NCBI GenBank assembly: GCA_903902895.1
Contig: CAIUWO010000893.1
Location: forward strand, 1 to 33,476
Source of the DNA: Candidatus Hydrogenedentota bacterium
GTDB lineage: Bacteria; Hydrogenedentota; Hydrogenedentia; Hydrogenedentales; CAITNO01
Direction of reading: 5' to 3'
DNA: 33,476 nucleotides
Part shown: positions 6,600 through 14,135 of the stretch, in pieces
Numbering within the stretch: position 1 is the first letter of the stretch
Layout of the letters: each line of letters starts with the position of its first letter
Made by a program: the position numbers and the translations under genes
Notes under the pieces: generated by a model
Told to the model about the DNA's origin: nothing
Seen by the model: only the letters and a program-made list of their open reading frames with translations
The model's database searches: none

Positions 6600-8405
6600 T
6601 TACACCAGCGTGTCCAGTTCGTCCACCAGTTCGCGGAACCGGGCCATGGCCTGGCTCACCGCATCGGGCCGGGTCAGGTTTACCCCGGCGTCGCGGAGTT
6701 GGTCCAGCGGGTATTTCGACCCGCCGCTCTGCAGGAAACCGAGATAGCGCTTGCGCTCCTTCTCTCCGCCGCCGATCACGTTGCGCGCCAGGGCTATCGC
6801 GGCCGACAGGCCGGTGGCGTACTTGTACACGTAGAACGCGCGGTAGAAGTGGGGGATGCGCAGGCCCTCCAGTTCCAGCACCGGGTCGATCACGAAATCG
6901 GGTCCGAAATAGGCGTCGAGCAGGGCGCGGTAGCTGTTTCGGAACACCTCCAGCGTGAGCGGTTCGCCCGCCTCGGCCAGGGCGTGGATGTTCTTCTCGA
7001 ACTCGGCGAACATGGTCTGCCGGATGATGGTGCCGCGGATCTCGTCGATTTCCTTGTTGATGAGCTCGGCGCGGCGCTTGCGCGATTTCACCTTCGAAAA
7101 CAGGTGGCGCGCCAGCAGCTGCTCGTTGAAGGTGGACGCCACCTCGGCCACGAAGATCGTGTAGTCGCCGTACTGGTAGGGCTGCGCGGCGTGGCTGTGG
7201 TGCGAGTGCATCGAGTGGCCCGCCTCGTGGGCCAGCGTGAACATCGAGTCGAGCACTTCCTCCCTGTAGTTCATGAGGATGTAGGGCGGGCTGTCATAGC
7301 AGCCGGAGGAGTAGGCGCCGCTGTGCTTGTTGCGGTTCTCGTACTTGTCCACCCAGCGCGCCCCGCTTAGCCCCTCGCGCAGCGTGCGCACATAGGCGTC
7401 GCCCAGCGGCGCGAGGGCTTCGCTGATGGTGGCCACCGCCTCGTCATAGAGGATGCGCACCTTCTCCGAGCGGATGATCGGCGCATAGTTGTCATAGGCG
7501 TGCAGTTCCCTCACGCGCAGCGCGCGGCGGCGAATCTCAAAATAGCGGTGCAGCGTGGGCAGTTCGCCGCGCACGGCCTCGATCAGGCTGTCATAGACCG
7601 CCACGGGCACCTTGTCCCCAAACAGGGCCGCCTCGCGGGCCGAGGCAAAATTGCGGGCCCGGGCGTTGTACACGTCCTGCAGCACCGACCCGGCCAGGGC
7701 GGCGGCCAGCGTGTTGCCGTGGCCCTCGTGGACGGCGTAGTACTTGTCAAAGGCCTCCTTGCGCACGGCCCGCTTGGGCGACTCCAGCAAAGTGCGGAAA
7801 CTTCCCTGGGTCAGCTCCACCTCGCAGCCCGTCTCATCGACCACGGTGCCGAATTTCAGGTCCGCGTCGCTGAGCTGGTCGAAGACCTTGGACGGGGTCT
7901 GGGCCACCTCGCCCTGCATCGCCAGCAGCCGTTCCTCGTTTTCCGACAGGATATGCGGTTTGAAGCGGAGCAGCTTCTCCAAATTGAACTTGTAGGGCTC
8001 GAGCAGCGGGCTCTTGAGGAACTCCGCCATTTTGGCCTTGGGAATGGCCTGAACCTCGGGCGGAATGTAGCTGGCCGCCTCGCCGGCGCGCGTGGCGATG
8101 AAGGTGAACCGGGCGAGCATGCCCTGATAGGCCGGGTTCGCCACATCCTCGCTGTGGCGCAAATGGGCGTACACGCCAATCCTGTCAATCAGCCGGGAAA
8201 GGCCGCTCTCGAAATCGCAGCAGTCGCGGAGTGTCTTGGCCGAACGGCCCAGCCGCCCGCGAAATGAGGCGATCTTGGGGTACAGTTCCTCCGCCTCGCG
8301 GCAGGCGCGCTGCCAGGCCTTGTCCGAGCGAAACAGGGGGGAGAGGTTCCAGGTGTCCTGTTCGAGAACATCCTGACGCGCCGGGACACGTTTGTTTTCT
8401 GCCAT
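6600..8405 (-). CDS. pepF: Oligoendopeptidase F (M3B metallopeptidase)
   Basis: A 601-residue cytoplasmic zinc peptidase, the usual length for PepF. The start at 8405 (MAENKRVPARQDV) has AGGA eight bases upstream; the open frame continues further but into intergenic DNA. The zinc site HEAGH is at 393-397 in LAHEAGHSMHSHHS, and the downstream zinc ligand Glu is in the helix EVASTFNE (421-428). The N-terminal domain (about 15-200) includes the family's W-N-L-S-P-L-F opening. The C-terminal YKYATGLSAA and GGSKYPLDQLRDAGV segments, seen in the last 90 residues, are also typical of the family. PepF trims short peptides of about 6-20 residues. The gene is monocistronic by context and divergent from the gene at 8641. 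Confidence 0.95.
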   Translation of the reverse strand: MAENKRVPARQDVLEQDTWNLSPLFRSDKAWQRACREAEELYPKIASFRGRLGRSAKTLRDCCDFESGLSRLIDRIGVYAHLRHSEDVANPAYQGMLARFTFIATRAGEAASYIPPEVQAIPKAKMAEFLKSPLLEPYKFNLEKLLRFKPHILSENEERLLAMQGEVAQTPSKVFDQLSDADLKFGTVVDETGCEVELTQGSFRTLLESPKRAVRKEAFDKYYAVHEGHGNTLAAALAGSVLQDVYNARARNFASAREAALFGDKVPVAVYDSLIEAVRGELPTLHRYFEIRRRALRVRELHAYDNYAPIIRSEKVRILYDEAVATISEALAPLGDAYVRTLREGLSGARWVDKYENRNKHSGAYSSGCYDSPPYILMNYREEVLDSMFTLAHEAGHSMHSHHSHAAQPYQYGDYTIFVAEVASTFNEQLLARHLFSKVKSRKRRAELINKEIDEIRGTIIRQTMFAEFEKNIHALAEAGEPLTLEVFRNSYRALLDAYFGPDFVIDPVLELEGLRIPHFYRAFYVYKYATGLSAAIALARNVIGGGEKERKRYLGFLQSGGSKYPLDQLRDAGVNLTRPDAVSQAMARFRELVDELDTLV

Positions 8406-8467
8406 GGTGTCATCCTGTCCGTGGTTTTCGGGTCCAAGAACGGCCCGTTCAAGCCTTACTGGGGGCA

Positions 8468-8496
8468 AGTATATCGATTTTGCGGGGTCACAGCCA
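8468..8496 (-). promoter_or_regulatory. Possible promoter for pepF
   Basis: On the minus strand, TATACT (8473-8468) is a good -10 element. TGGCTG (8496-8491), 17 bases upstream, is a weak -35. It lies about 63 bases before the pepF start, in the divergent gap. Confidence 0.35.
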
Positions 8497-8549
8497 GTTC
8501 CGGGGAGACGTTTGGGAATATTCCGGGAGCGTGACCAAGGGGAAATCAA

Positions 8550-8579
8550 TTGACACATCGGGGGGGGGTGTGCTAATTT
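8550..8579 (+). promoter_or_regulatory. Sigma70-type promoter for the gene at 8641
   Basis: A consensus -35 TTGACA (8550-8555) is followed, 18 bases on, by an extended -10 TGC-TAATTT (8571-8579). The spacer contains a run of eight or more G. Predicted transcription start is near 8586, giving a leader of about 55 bases before the gene's ribosome site (AGAGG, about 8629-8635). Confidence 0.6.
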
Positions 8580-8640
8580 TTCAACCGTGGGATGGTGTTC
8601 TGTCGCCGCCCCCTGACTTTGAAAGAGGAAAGAGGGACCT

Positions 8641-10332
8641 ATGAGACGCGCATTGATACAGATTAGCGTGGTGGCATTGCTTGCAACGGGCCTGCTCGTT
8701 CCAGTGGAGGCGCATGCCTGGGGGCCGCGCGCCATGCAGAGCATTACAGCCATGTCGCTGCAAATGCTCTCGCTGGACTTTCCCAACATTTTCCGGCCGG
8801 GCGGGGCGGTGGGCACCAATTTTGAGGTGGACGTGCTGAACGGCGCCCGGGACGGGGTCCAGGTTCTTGGGGGCGCCGAGCCGCTCAACAATGACCGGGA
8901 AGCCGTGCTGGCGATGGGGAACCAGGTGGCCCTGCTGCGCGAGGCGCGCAAGTTCGGTCCAACCTCCTACTTTGCCTACCGCATGGGCGTGCTGGCCTCG
9001 CTGACGGCCAACGTGTTCATCCCCTTCGGCTTTGCCTGGACGGAGGAGGAGAAGGCGATTCAGGCGAAGGTGATGGAGGACATTGACCGCAACCTGGACA
9101 GCTACGGCTTCATCCCAGAGGCGCACAACCGCGAGTTTGTCCGCGACGCGGTGACGTACATGAAGATGCGCCGCGGGTTCTACGCGGAAGACAAAATCCT
9201 CATTGCCAGCGACTACAAGAGCGGAGTCGGCTACCGGGGCTTCATGAAACAGGGCGGCCGCGCCTATTTCACCAAGACGGCCGAGACCGTTGCGGACGTT
9301 TGGAACACCGTGCTGCGGGCCGAGCCGGCGGGCCGGGAGATGATGAGGCCCTCGCCGCGCTCGCTCACCTGGTATTTCGTCGACGAGATGGCCTACCTGC
9401 TCAAGAACAAGTCAAACGTGCAGCAGGCCAAGCGGGTCTATGAAAACTTTGAGAAGGTGAACCCGCAGATTGTCGAGGCCTATGAGAAGGTGGGCGACAT
9501 CTTCTACGCGGTCGACTCGCGCGACTCCAAGCTGCGCGGCATTGACGAGTGGCAGAAAGCCTACAGCCTCGGCGGCCCCGAAAGGGCGCGCCTGGGCAAG
9601 AAGCTGGCCAACCACTATCTCGACGAGGGCAAGGTCTACCTTGAGCGCGCCGCAAAGCCCGGCTCGGAGGACTCCGACCTGCCCACGGCGCTCAACTCCT
9701 TCGAGCAGGCCCTGACCTACGACCGCACCAGCCAGGACGCGGCCAAGCTCATCCAGGACACCAACACGGCCATCCAGGCCCGCAATGAGCGCCTCGAAAT
9801 GACGATCAACATCATTTCGACCGGTGAAAAGGTGCGCGCCGAGGCCGACAATTTCCGGGACAAGCAGGACTGGGCCAATGCGATCAAGACCTACCGCCAG
9901 GCCATCGGTTTCTTTGAGGCCGTTGACGAGGAGTTCAAGGAACAGGCCGGCACCGCCAAGGAGAACGTGCGCAAGCTCAAGAAGTCCATTCAGGACGTGG
10001 TGAACGACGTGCTGGACGCCGCCAGTTCGGCCATCGACGACGGCGACCGGGCCAAGGAAGCCAACCGCTTCGACGAGGCGATTGGCGCCTACGACCGGGT
10101 CGGCGCCATCGTAAGCGTCATTCCCGACGACGAGAATCCCACCGTGCTCACGGACAAGGCGAACATGGCCGAGATGGCCGGCAAGAAGAAGGAAGAGGCC
10201 AACGTCGCCAAGGTGCGCTACGAGACGGCGCTCCAGGACCAGGCCAAGCAGCCCGCCGCCGGCGGCGCCGCCGCCCCCAGACCGGCCGTCGCCGCCCCCG
10301 CGGCCCCCGCGGTCCCTGCCGCGCCAAAGTGA
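8641..10332 (+). CDS. Secreted TPR-like protein with a phospholipase-C/nuclease-like N-terminal region
   Basis: A 563-residue exported protein. The signal peptide spans about 1-26 and ends EAHA, so the mature chain begins with Trp (WGPRAMQSI). Zinc-dependent phospholipase C and S1/P1 nucleases also begin with a mature Trp followed by a WGxxxH motif, and they have an FALGxLSH-type helix. Here the parallels are WGPRAMQSI and YFAYRMGVLASLTANVF, but the metal-binding His residues are missing, so any such domain would be catalytically dead. This link is tentative. Residues about 260-530 are helical repeats of TPR type (for example ANHYLDEGKVYLERA and WANAIKTYRQAIGFFEAV). The last about 25 residues are an Ala/Pro-rich tail. 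It has its own promoter and terminator. The probable role is an envelope scaffold; a specific function is not recognised. Confidence 0.8.
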   Translation: MRRALIQISVVALLATGLLVPVEAHAWGPRAMQSITAMSLQMLSLDFPNIFRPGGAVGTNFEVDVLNGARDGVQVLGGAEPLNNDREAVLAMGNQVALLREARKFGPTSYFAYRMGVLASLTANVFIPFGFAWTEEEKAIQAKVMEDIDRNLDSYGFIPEAHNREFVRDAVTYMKMRRGFYAEDKILIASDYKSGVGYRGFMKQGGRAYFTKTAETVADVWNTVLRAEPAGREMMRPSPRSLTWYFVDEMAYLLKNKSNVQQAKRVYENFEKVNPQIVEAYEKVGDIFYAVDSRDSKLRGIDEWQKAYSLGGPERARLGKKLANHYLDEGKVYLERAAKPGSEDSDLPTALNSFEQALTYDRTSQDAAKLIQDTNTAIQARNERLEMTINIISTGEKVRAEADNFRDKQDWANAIKTYRQAIGFFEAVDEEFKEQAGTAKENVRKLKKSIQDVVNDVLDAASSAIDDGDRAKEANRFDEAIGAYDRVGAIVSVIPDDENPTVLTDKANMAEMAGKKKEEANVAKVRYETALQDQAKQPAAGGAAAPRPAVAAPAAPAVPAAPK

Positions 10333-10358
10333 GCGGCTGACCCCTGAGGAAACGTTTA

Positions 10359-10398
10359 CGCGCCGTCCCGGTGGCAACGCCGGGACGGCGCGGTGTTT
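10359..10398 (+). terminator. Rho-independent terminator
   Basis: A perfect 13-bp GC-rich stem (10359-10371 with 10380-10392) has an 8-base loop and is followed by GTGTTTTG. It lies 27 bases after the stop of the TPR-like gene and before the convergent ABC gene. The tail is T-rich only on the plus strand. Confidence 0.7.
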
Positions 10399-10473
10399 TG
10401 ATGTCCCCGTTGGCGAAGCGGTCTGGCCGCGCCGGGCTCCCCGCCGCCATTCGCCGGCGAAGACGCGGCTCGC

Positions 10474-11223
10474 TTACGGCCGACCCTCGGAAGATTCGCT
10501 GCCGGCCATCATGCAAATGAGTTCGTCGCGGGTGGTGTCGCACATGTCCCGGGTGGCGACGCGCTTTCCGTCGCGCATCACGGTGACGCGCTGGGCGAGG
10601 GCGGACAGTTCCTCGGGCCGCTGCGAAATGTAGACTACGCCGACACCGCCGCGCCGCAGCAGCTTGACCAGCCGGAACAGGGTTTCCAGTTCATGGCCGG
10701 TCAGCGGGGCCGACGGCTCGTCCATGACGATGATGCGCGCGTCGAAGGAGAGCGCCTTCGCAATCTCCACCAACTTTTGCGGCGCCGCGCCCAGCTCGCC
10801 CACCGGCCGGCGCGTGTCCAGGTCCATGCCCAACCGGTCCAGCACCGCGCGCGCATCCTCATGCATCCGCCGCCAGGAGACCGGACCCCGGCGGCCCCGG
10901 CGCGGCGCGCGGCCGAGGAAGATGTTTTCCGCCACGCTGAGCCGCGGCACCAGGCCGCACTCCTGGAAGACCACGCCCACACCCAGTTCGCGGGCCCCCC
11001 GGGGCGATGTGATCAGGGCGGGATAGTCCTCAATCAGGATTTCGCCCGCGTCCATCGGCAGCGCGCCCGCAAGGATCTTCATCAGCGTCGACTTGCCCGC
11101 GCCGTTCCCGCCCAGCAAGCCGTGCACCTCGCCCGAACGCAGCGCGAAGCTGACATCATCCAGCGCCACCACGCCGTGAAAGCGTTTCGTGACGCCCCGC
11201 ATTTCAAGCACAAATTCGGCCAT
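10474..11223 (-). CDS. ABC transporter ATPase, sugar-importer (RbsA/MglA) type, single domain
   Basis: A 249-residue ATPase starting at 11223 (MAEFVLEMRGVTKRF) behind GGAGAGGG. It matches the N-terminal nucleotide-binding domain of carbohydrate importers such as RbsA. Walker A is GGNGAGKST (38-46), the Q-loop is VVFQECGL (84-91) and Walker B is IIVMDEP (164-170), including E169. The ABC signature is degenerate, ELGAAPQKLVEIAKAL (143-158), as is usual in this branch. The H-loop position reads YISQRPEE (198-205), with Gln where His is expected. RbsA-type proteins normally carry two such domains (about 500 residues); this one ends after one, like FrcA-type ATPases. No permease or binding protein is in the window. 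The small lipoprotein gene lies 93 bases upstream on the same strand and may be co-transcribed. Confidence 0.85.
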   Translation of the reverse strand: MAEFVLEMRGVTKRFHGVVALDDVSFALRSGEVHGLLGGNGAGKSTLMKILAGALPMDAGEILIEDYPALITSPRGARELGVGVVFQECGLVPRLSVAENIFLGRAPRRGRRGPVSWRRMHEDARAVLDRLGMDLDTRRPVGELGAAPQKLVEIAKALSFDARIIVMDEPSAPLTGHELETLFRLVKLLRRGGVGVVYISQRPEELSALAQRVTVMRDGKRVATRDMCDTTRDELICMMAGSESSEGRP

Positions 11224-11316
11224 GCCCTCTCCAGTTCTCAGCCCGTGCTGCCGCACAATCGCCCGCCTCACCGCCGTCCCAGGTCCCCGTCCGGCACCGA
11301 ATGCGCCGTATTCTCG

Positions 11317-11799
11317 TCACGGCGCTCCCGGGGGAACAAGATACATGCGGCCATTCACCACCACCGCCACACATTCCTGGTTCAACTCCCGCGCCAGCGC
11401 CGCCGCCAAAGCACGAACCGTCCGGAGCGTCTGCTCCGCGTTCCTGGCGCCGCCATAGGTCGTCACAATCGCCGCATGCTCCTCCGTCCGCACGGCCCCG
11501 TTTTCGTCCATCCAGCCGCCGTGCGTGCCCGTGTGCGTGGTGTAACCGCCAAAGGCGCGGGCCATTTCCGCCTCGGTCCGGCGCACCGCCTCCCGCAGCC
11601 GTTCCGGCGCGAGGGGGACTCCGTCGCGGGCCACCGACGGCACAATCACCGACACCACCAGCCCGCCCGTGTGCGGACCAAGAATCCGCTCCGCAACAGC
11701 CGACGGGTCCGCGCCGCGCGGCGTCGCGCAGCCTGCCAGCAACATGGCCAGCACCGCGATGCGGGCCGGCAAATGGCTCTTCAGGGGTGGGCAACCCAT
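11317..11799 (-). CDS. Small predicted lipoprotein of unknown function
   Basis: A 160-residue protein if it starts at 11799; ATG 11820 and TTG 11856 are in-frame alternatives, and the start is uncertain because the GGAAGGA upstream is slightly distant. A hydrophobic stretch ends in LAMLLAGC (17-24), a clear lipobox with Cys24. The mature part has AFGGYTTHTGTHGGWMDENG followed by V-R-T-E-E-H. This G-G-x-T...G-x-W-x-D-x-x-G...E pattern recalls small stress-type domains such as DUF3574, but I do not claim membership. A C-terminal helix-strand (RALAAALARELNQECVAVVV) follows. It is the first gene of a possible two-gene unit with the ABC ATPase. Confidence 0.6.
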   Translation of the reverse strand: MGCPPLKSHLPARIAVLAMLLAGCATPRGADPSAVAERILGPHTGGLVVSVIVPSVARDGVPLAPERLREAVRRTEAEMARAFGGYTTHTGTHGGWMDENGAVRTEEHAAIVTTYGGARNAEQTLRTVRALAAALARELNQECVAVVVNGRMYLVPPGAP

Positions 11800-11849
11800 T
11801 CGCAGGTCGTTTCCTTCCATCCCGCAAAGATAGGGCAGCGGCACCGTCA

Positions 11850-11876
11850 GGGTCAAACTGTTCGCAAATTTGACCC
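11850..11876. promoter_or_regulatory. Inverted repeat in divergent gap
   Basis: GGGTCAAA (11850-11857) and TTTGACCC (11869-11876) form an 8-bp dyad with an 11-base spacer. The dyad lies between the divergent lipoprotein and CoA-transferase genes, about 40 bases before a TATAAT box. It could be an operator or a weak hairpin; only its position supports a regulatory role. Confidence 0.3.
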
Positions 11877-11913
11877 CAACAACTTTTTCGGGAAATCCGC
11901 CTTATTCATCCGG

Positions 11914-11919
11914 TATAAT
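11914..11919 (+). promoter_or_regulatory. Possible -10 element of the CoA-transferase gene
   Basis: A perfect TATAAT lies 62 bases before the start codon at 11982. No good -35 sits at 16-18 bases, so the promoter would be weak or activator-dependent. Confidence 0.4.
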
Positions 11920-11981
11920 GCATTTCTCATTGTCCAACATGAGACCTCCGGGCCGGTCAAAGAAACAGGGTAGGTAGTGCG

Positions 11982-13682
11982 ATGAATTTTCTTACGAAGT
12001 TTGCCATCAAACTGCATGTGCTCCACTGGCGCATGACTTGGACCAAACACGACTCGCATTACCCCTCGCCCGTGAAGGACAACCCCAAGTTTATGACGGC
12101 GTGGGAGGCGGTGGGCCTGATTAAGGACGGCGCCATCATGGCCACCTCGGGGCTGGGCGGCAACCAGCGCTGCGCGCTGATGTACTGGGCGATGCGCGAG
12201 AAGTTCCAGGCGGAAAAGCACCCCGCGAACATTACGATCATCTGCGTGGGCGGCCAGGGCGGCCGGGGCAAGATTCCCGGGTCGCTGGAGGAAATCGGTC
12301 TGGAGGGGCTGCACACGCGCCTGTTCACCGGGCATGCGGAGACCTTCAAGGCCCAGCTCAAACTGGCCGACGCGGGCAGGCTTGAAATACAGATCATCCC
12401 GCAGGGCACGCTCACGCTGCTGCTCAAGGCGCAGGCCGAAGGCCGTGATTATGTCATCAACAGCACCGGCACGGGCACACTGATCGACCCGCGCACGGGC
12501 CGCGGCACCCCGCTCACGCCCGGCGCGCCCCAGTATGTCGAGGTGCTGGAGGACGGCCGCTTCAAATACAGCATGCCCAGGATTGACACGGCCGTGTTCA
12601 GCGCGCCCGCGGCCGACCGCAAGGGCAACATCTACATGAAGAACTGCTCCGTGCTGGCCGAAAGCCGGGAAATTGCCATGGCGGCCAGGCGCAACGGCGG
12701 CCGCGTTATCGTCAATGTGGGGCTTCTGGTCGATGAGGGGTACGACGAGATCTTTCTGCCCGCGGAGGAGGTCGACGCCGTCGTTTACTGGCCCGGTGTC
12801 GAGCAGACGGCCACCGTCAAGCACCGCAAACACTGGGAAATGTTCACCACGAACAGCAGCATGGAAATAGACGAGGGCATCGCCCGCGTCAGGATCGTGA
12901 ACGACATGCTCGGTGTCACGCCGCGCCGCAAGCCCATCGACAACGTGCTGGCCCGGCTGGCCACGAAGATATTCACCGACAACGCCCGCAGCGGGGACCA
13001 TGTCGACATCGGCGTCGGCCTGCCCGAGGAGGTGTCTCGCATCCTCTACGAGAGCGGCGCGATGAAACACCTCACCATGATCAACGAGAGCGGCGTGTTC
13101 GGCGGCATGGCCGCGCCCGGCATCTTTTTCGGCGCCTCCATCAACCCCACCGAGATCGTTTCGTCCGCCACCGCCTTCGAGCGGGTTTACCAGCGGCTCG
13201 ACTGGGCCATTCTCGGCGCGCTCGAAACGGACAGCGCCGGCAACATCAACGTGTCCAAGCGCGGCGAGGGTGCGCGCAACTACGTCGGGCCCGGCGGCTT
13301 CATCGACCTCGTCACCAACGCCAAGGCGCTGGTCTTCTGCAGCGCATGGGGGGAAGGGACGAAAATGGCGGTGCAGGATGGCAGGGTCTGCGTGGCCGAG
13401 AAGGGCGCGCCCAAGTTCATTGACCAGGTCAGCGAGATCACCTTCAACGGCGCCGAGGCGCTCAGGCTGGGCAAGAAGGTGTTCTATGTCACCCACGTGG
13501 GGGCGTTCCAGCTCACCAAGCGCGGCATGGAACTGATTTACGTGATGCCGGGCATCGACGTGAAGAAGGACATTCTTGACGTGTCCTCCATGCGCATCGT
13601 GCTGCCCGAAAACGGCCAACCCATCGTCGCCGGACCGGAAATCGTCACGGGCAAGGGCTTCCGCTGCGACATCAAGGCGTAG
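11982..13682 (+). CDS. Fused-subunit acyl-CoA:carboxylate CoA-transferase
   Basis: A 566-residue cytoplasmic enzyme with alpha and beta CoA-transferase domains in one chain, like YdiF and propionate CoA-transferase (about 520-530 residues). The alpha domain (about 35-300) has MATSGLGGNQR (53-63), GTLTLLL (142-148) and GTGTLIDPR (163-171). The beta domain (about 315-560) has DIGVGLPEEV (342-351) and the active-site segment MINESGVFGG (366-375), in which E369 is the expected CoA-thioester nucleophile. FGASINPTEI (383-392) and GPGGFIDLVTNAK also match the family. It moves CoA between short-chain acyl-CoA and a free acid. The ribosome site GGTAGG is about nine bases before the ATG. The N-terminal extension of about 30 residues is longer than in YdiF. 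The 3' end overlaps the convergent ygbA-type gene by 11 bases. Confidence 0.9.
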   Translation: MNFLTKFAIKLHVLHWRMTWTKHDSHYPSPVKDNPKFMTAWEAVGLIKDGAIMATSGLGGNQRCALMYWAMREKFQAEKHPANITIICVGGQGGRGKIPGSLEEIGLEGLHTRLFTGHAETFKAQLKLADAGRLEIQIIPQGTLTLLLKAQAEGRDYVINSTGTGTLIDPRTGRGTPLTPGAPQYVEVLEDGRFKYSMPRIDTAVFSAPAADRKGNIYMKNCSVLAESREIAMAARRNGGRVIVNVGLLVDEGYDEIFLPAEEVDAVVYWPGVEQTATVKHRKHWEMFTTNSSMEIDEGIARVRIVNDMLGVTPRRKPIDNVLARLATKIFTDNARSGDHVDIGVGLPEEVSRILYESGAMKHLTMINESGVFGGMAAPGIFFGASINPTEIVSSATAFERVYQRLDWAILGALETDSAGNINVSKRGEGARNYVGPGGFIDLVTNAKALVFCSAWGEGTKMAVQDGRVCVAEKGAPKFIDQVSEITFNGAEALRLGKKVFYVTHVGAFQLTKRGMELIYVMPGIDVKKDILDVSSMRIVLPENGQPIVAGPEIVTGKGFRCDIKA

Positions 13683-14016
13683 CGGGCGGTTTTCGCAGCG
13701 AATCCAGGAGATGGCGGATGGCCATGACCGGGTGTTCGCGAATCATCCGGGGCCCCGAATGGCGCATCACCCCGCGCATGCCCTCCCGCATCGATTTGCG
13801 GTAGCAATGAATGGGGCAGTGTGCGCAGGCGGGTTTTCCGATGCCGTAAACGCAGCGGTCCAGCCGCGCCATGGCGTACTCCCGCAGCGCAGCGCACTCC
13901 GCGCAGAGTTCCCCGTGCGCACCGTGATGATCGCGGCAGTACATGGCGATCATTGTTTCGACGGTGCGCTTTTCCCGCGCGAGGCGTGCGGTCTTTCTTG
14001 CTGGGTGGTCCTGCAC
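13672..14016 (-). CDS. ygbA: YgbA-type (nitrous oxide-stimulated promoter family) protein
   Basis: A 114-residue Cys-rich protein with the full family pattern: REKRTVETMIAMYC (14-27), ELCAECAALREYAMARL (36-52), C55, KPACAHCPIHCYRK (61-74), and RHSGPRMIREHPVMAIRHLL (85-104). In Escherichia coli ygbA belongs to the NsrR regulon and responds to nitric oxide; its biochemical role is not settled. Seven conserved Cys (27, 38, 41, 55, 64, 67, 71) suggest metal or Fe-S binding. I chose GTG 14016 because GAGG lies six bases upstream; the frame stays open further into a 9-bp tandem repeat that would give a meaningless HTVHTVH peptide. The stop overlaps the end of the convergent CoA-transferase gene. 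Confidence 0.9.
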   Translation of the reverse strand: MQDHPARKTARLAREKRTVETMIAMYCRDHHGAHGELCAECAALREYAMARLDRCVYGIGKPACAHCPIHCYRKSMREGMRGVMRHSGPRMIREHPVMAIRHLLDSLRKPPATP

Positions 14017-14040
14017 GGTTGACCTCGGCTGACCAAAGTG

Positions 14041-14076
14041 GACGGTATGGACAGTATGGACGGTATGGACGGTATG
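14041..14076. repeat. 9-bp tandem repeat, four units
   Basis: GACGGTATG, GACAGTATG, GACGGTATG and GACGGTATG run head to tail, with one base change in unit 2. They lie in the 119-base gap between the DUF5107-TPR stop and the ygbA start. The unit length is a multiple of three, so copy changes would not shift a frame. Confidence 0.9.
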
Positions 14077-14135
14077 CACAACAGCAAGGCAGGCCTGCGG
14101 CATTCCTGCGCGGTTGAGCCGGGACTGCAGGGTGG

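Noticed and set aside
11853-13619. Minus-strand open frame of 588 codons opposite the CoA-transferase gene
   Set aside because: There are no family motifs, while the plus strand has an intact CoA-transferase with a ribosome site.
14041-14076. Four regular repeats as a CRISPR array
   Set aside because: Units are 9 bp with no spacers and no cas genes nearby; they are a simple tandem repeat.
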